Position numbers and translations under genes: made by a program. Of a DNA stretch of 48,347 nt, positions 47,335 through 48,347 are shown one piece after another. The DNA comes from Bacteroidales bacterium (GTDB taxonomy: Bacteria > Bacteroidota > Bacteroidia > Bacteroidales > Bacteroidaceae). The notes below the pieces were generated by a model. That model was given only the letters and a program-made list of their open reading frames with translations. It was not told the DNA's origin and did not search any database. The stretch lies in assembly GCA_022784065.1 (NCBI GenBank), contig JALFUO010000006.1, positions 1 to 48,347 on the forward strand. The letters are read 5' to 3'. How positions within the stretch are numbered: the stretch's first letter is position 1; the number at the start of each line of letters is the position of its first letter.

Positions 47335-48347
47335 TTTTGTCTATATTACTTCCTTGTTGAATAGAATCTTCAATGATTTCCCAATAGCCATTTCTTTTAC
47401 CATTCACTCTACGTAGAATGTTCTTCTCTTGCAACGCTATGGTAATTGATTTGACTGTTCGCTCAGATTTTCCAATTTCAGCAGCAATCTCTTTTTGGGT
47501 AGCATATGGATTCTTTTGTACTATGCGAAGTAGAGCGACTTCTTCCAAAGTGCAATTTTTGCACTTTGGGGGTAATTCTTCACCACCTTTTGCACTTTGA
47601 ACTTCGTGATTTGCACTTTGGGATATGGTTTCGTTCTCAACTTTGTTCCAATCAACGTGCATTATCCTGTTCCTAAGGTCATGTTCTTCTCCAAGCAACA
47701 TACTGCGAAAGAATCTCTCCAAGTACTCTGTTGTTTCTGTGATGCCATTTGTCAAATCACTATAGTTGGCACGAACGAGCGCATTTCGGAAATACCATGA
47801 GTTTTCAGCAAAGACATCATTGACCACATTGAAGCCCAATGTACGTAGGTATTTAATCATAAATACGGCAGTCGTTCGTGTGTTGCCTTCGCAAAACGCA
47901 TGAACTTGCCATAGATTAGCACAAAAACGGGTAAGATGATGAATAGCATCGTCAATATTCATGTTAACATAACTAAACTCGCGTTCCTGCCCCATATCAT
48001 AATTCAATGTGTCGCTGATAGTATCTGCACTGGCATAATACACGGTCTTGCCACCAAGTACCCACTCGTTCTTCGTAATATTATAGTCACGAATGCGACC
48101 TGCTAACTTATAGATGCCATCAAACAACCGGCGATGTATAGAAATCAACTGAGCAGGAGTAAATGAGAACGTCTTTTCCTCTATCAACTCCGTGATACGT
48201 GCAGCCACCTTGTCTGCCTCTTCCGTTCGGTCATTCTCAACAACCTTTCGTCCAGATGCAGACTTGTAGTATGAGTCGATAAGTTGCTTTGCTTCATTGA
48301 TGCTGATATCACCCTCGATATGCCGTTTGGCAGTATCAAACAGATAT
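47327..48347 (-). CDS. Fic-family protein with C-terminal winged helix; 5' end outside the window
   Basis: QVHAFCEGNTRTTAVFMIKYLR Fic motif; C-term TQKEIAAEIGKSERTVKSITIALQEKNILRR; the reading frame stays open through the window edge (...AKRHIEGDISINEAKQLIDSYYKSASGRKVVENDRTEEADKVAARITELIEEK). Confidence 0.88.
   Translation of the reverse strand, partial: YLFDTAKRHIEGDISINEAKQLIDSYYKSASGRKVVENDRTEEADKVAARITELIEEKTFSFTPAQLISIHRRLFDGIYKLAGRIRDYNITKNEWVLGGKTVYYASADTISDTLNYDMGQEREFSYVNMNIDDAIHHLTRFCANLWQVHAFCEGNTRTTAVFMIKYLRTLGFNVVNDVFAENSWYFRNALVRANYSDLTNGITETTEYLERFFRSMLLGEEHDLRNRIMHVDWNKVENETISQSANHEVQSAKGGEELPPKCKNCTLEEVALLRIVQKNPYATQKEIAAEIGKSERTVKSITIALQEKNILRRVNGKRNGYWEIIEDSIQQGSNIDKNE

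Larger units (their letters stand above)
33500..48347. mobile_element. Integrative mobilizable element (left part; right end outside the window)
   Basis: Abrupt switch to AT-richer DNA after dnaK; excisionase-like protein, tyrosine integrase, BT4734/DUF3987 replication-type proteins, MobV relaxase and accessory cargo. The exact left boundary is not resolved. Confidence 0.82.

Overview
Bacteroidetes-type chromosome (Prevotella/Bacteroides-like by gene content and TAnnTTTG promoters; no database was consulted). Positions 1-33.4 kb are a GC-rich housekeeping backbone: menA, topB, an orphan FecE-like ABC ATPase, a SulP permease, a DivIC/FtsB-like protein, pgi, a HAD phosphatase, queF/queC/queuosine-precursor transporter, an RprX/RprY-like two-component pair, an SF1 helicase, a galM-MFS-galK galactose cluster, a decayed AraC regulator, an SLC13/TrkA-C permease, tRNA-Lys(TTT), pflA/pflB, a repetitive secreted protein with a T9SS-like tail, and dnaK. 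From about 33.5 kb to the right edge there is a visibly AT-richer integrative mobilizable element: Zn-finger/double-excisionase protein, tyrosine integrase, HTH protein, BT4734/VirE-N primase-like protein, PriCT/DUF3987 protein, small replication-like protein and MobV relaxase. A minus-strand cargo block follows: a DUF3644 protein with an RxxxxH motif, an 1123-aa GHKL/sacsin-like ATPase with a C-terminal PD-(D/E)xK-like nuclease, a DinD-N/RhuM fusion, and a Fic protein cut by the window edge. The cargo block is the best candidate for an uncharacterised defence/conflict system. Non-coding highlights are two intergenic arrays with a strict 21-bp period, a five-copy composite intergenic repeat built on GTTTACTY octamers, and a ~225-bp nested cruciform repeat in the galactose cluster.
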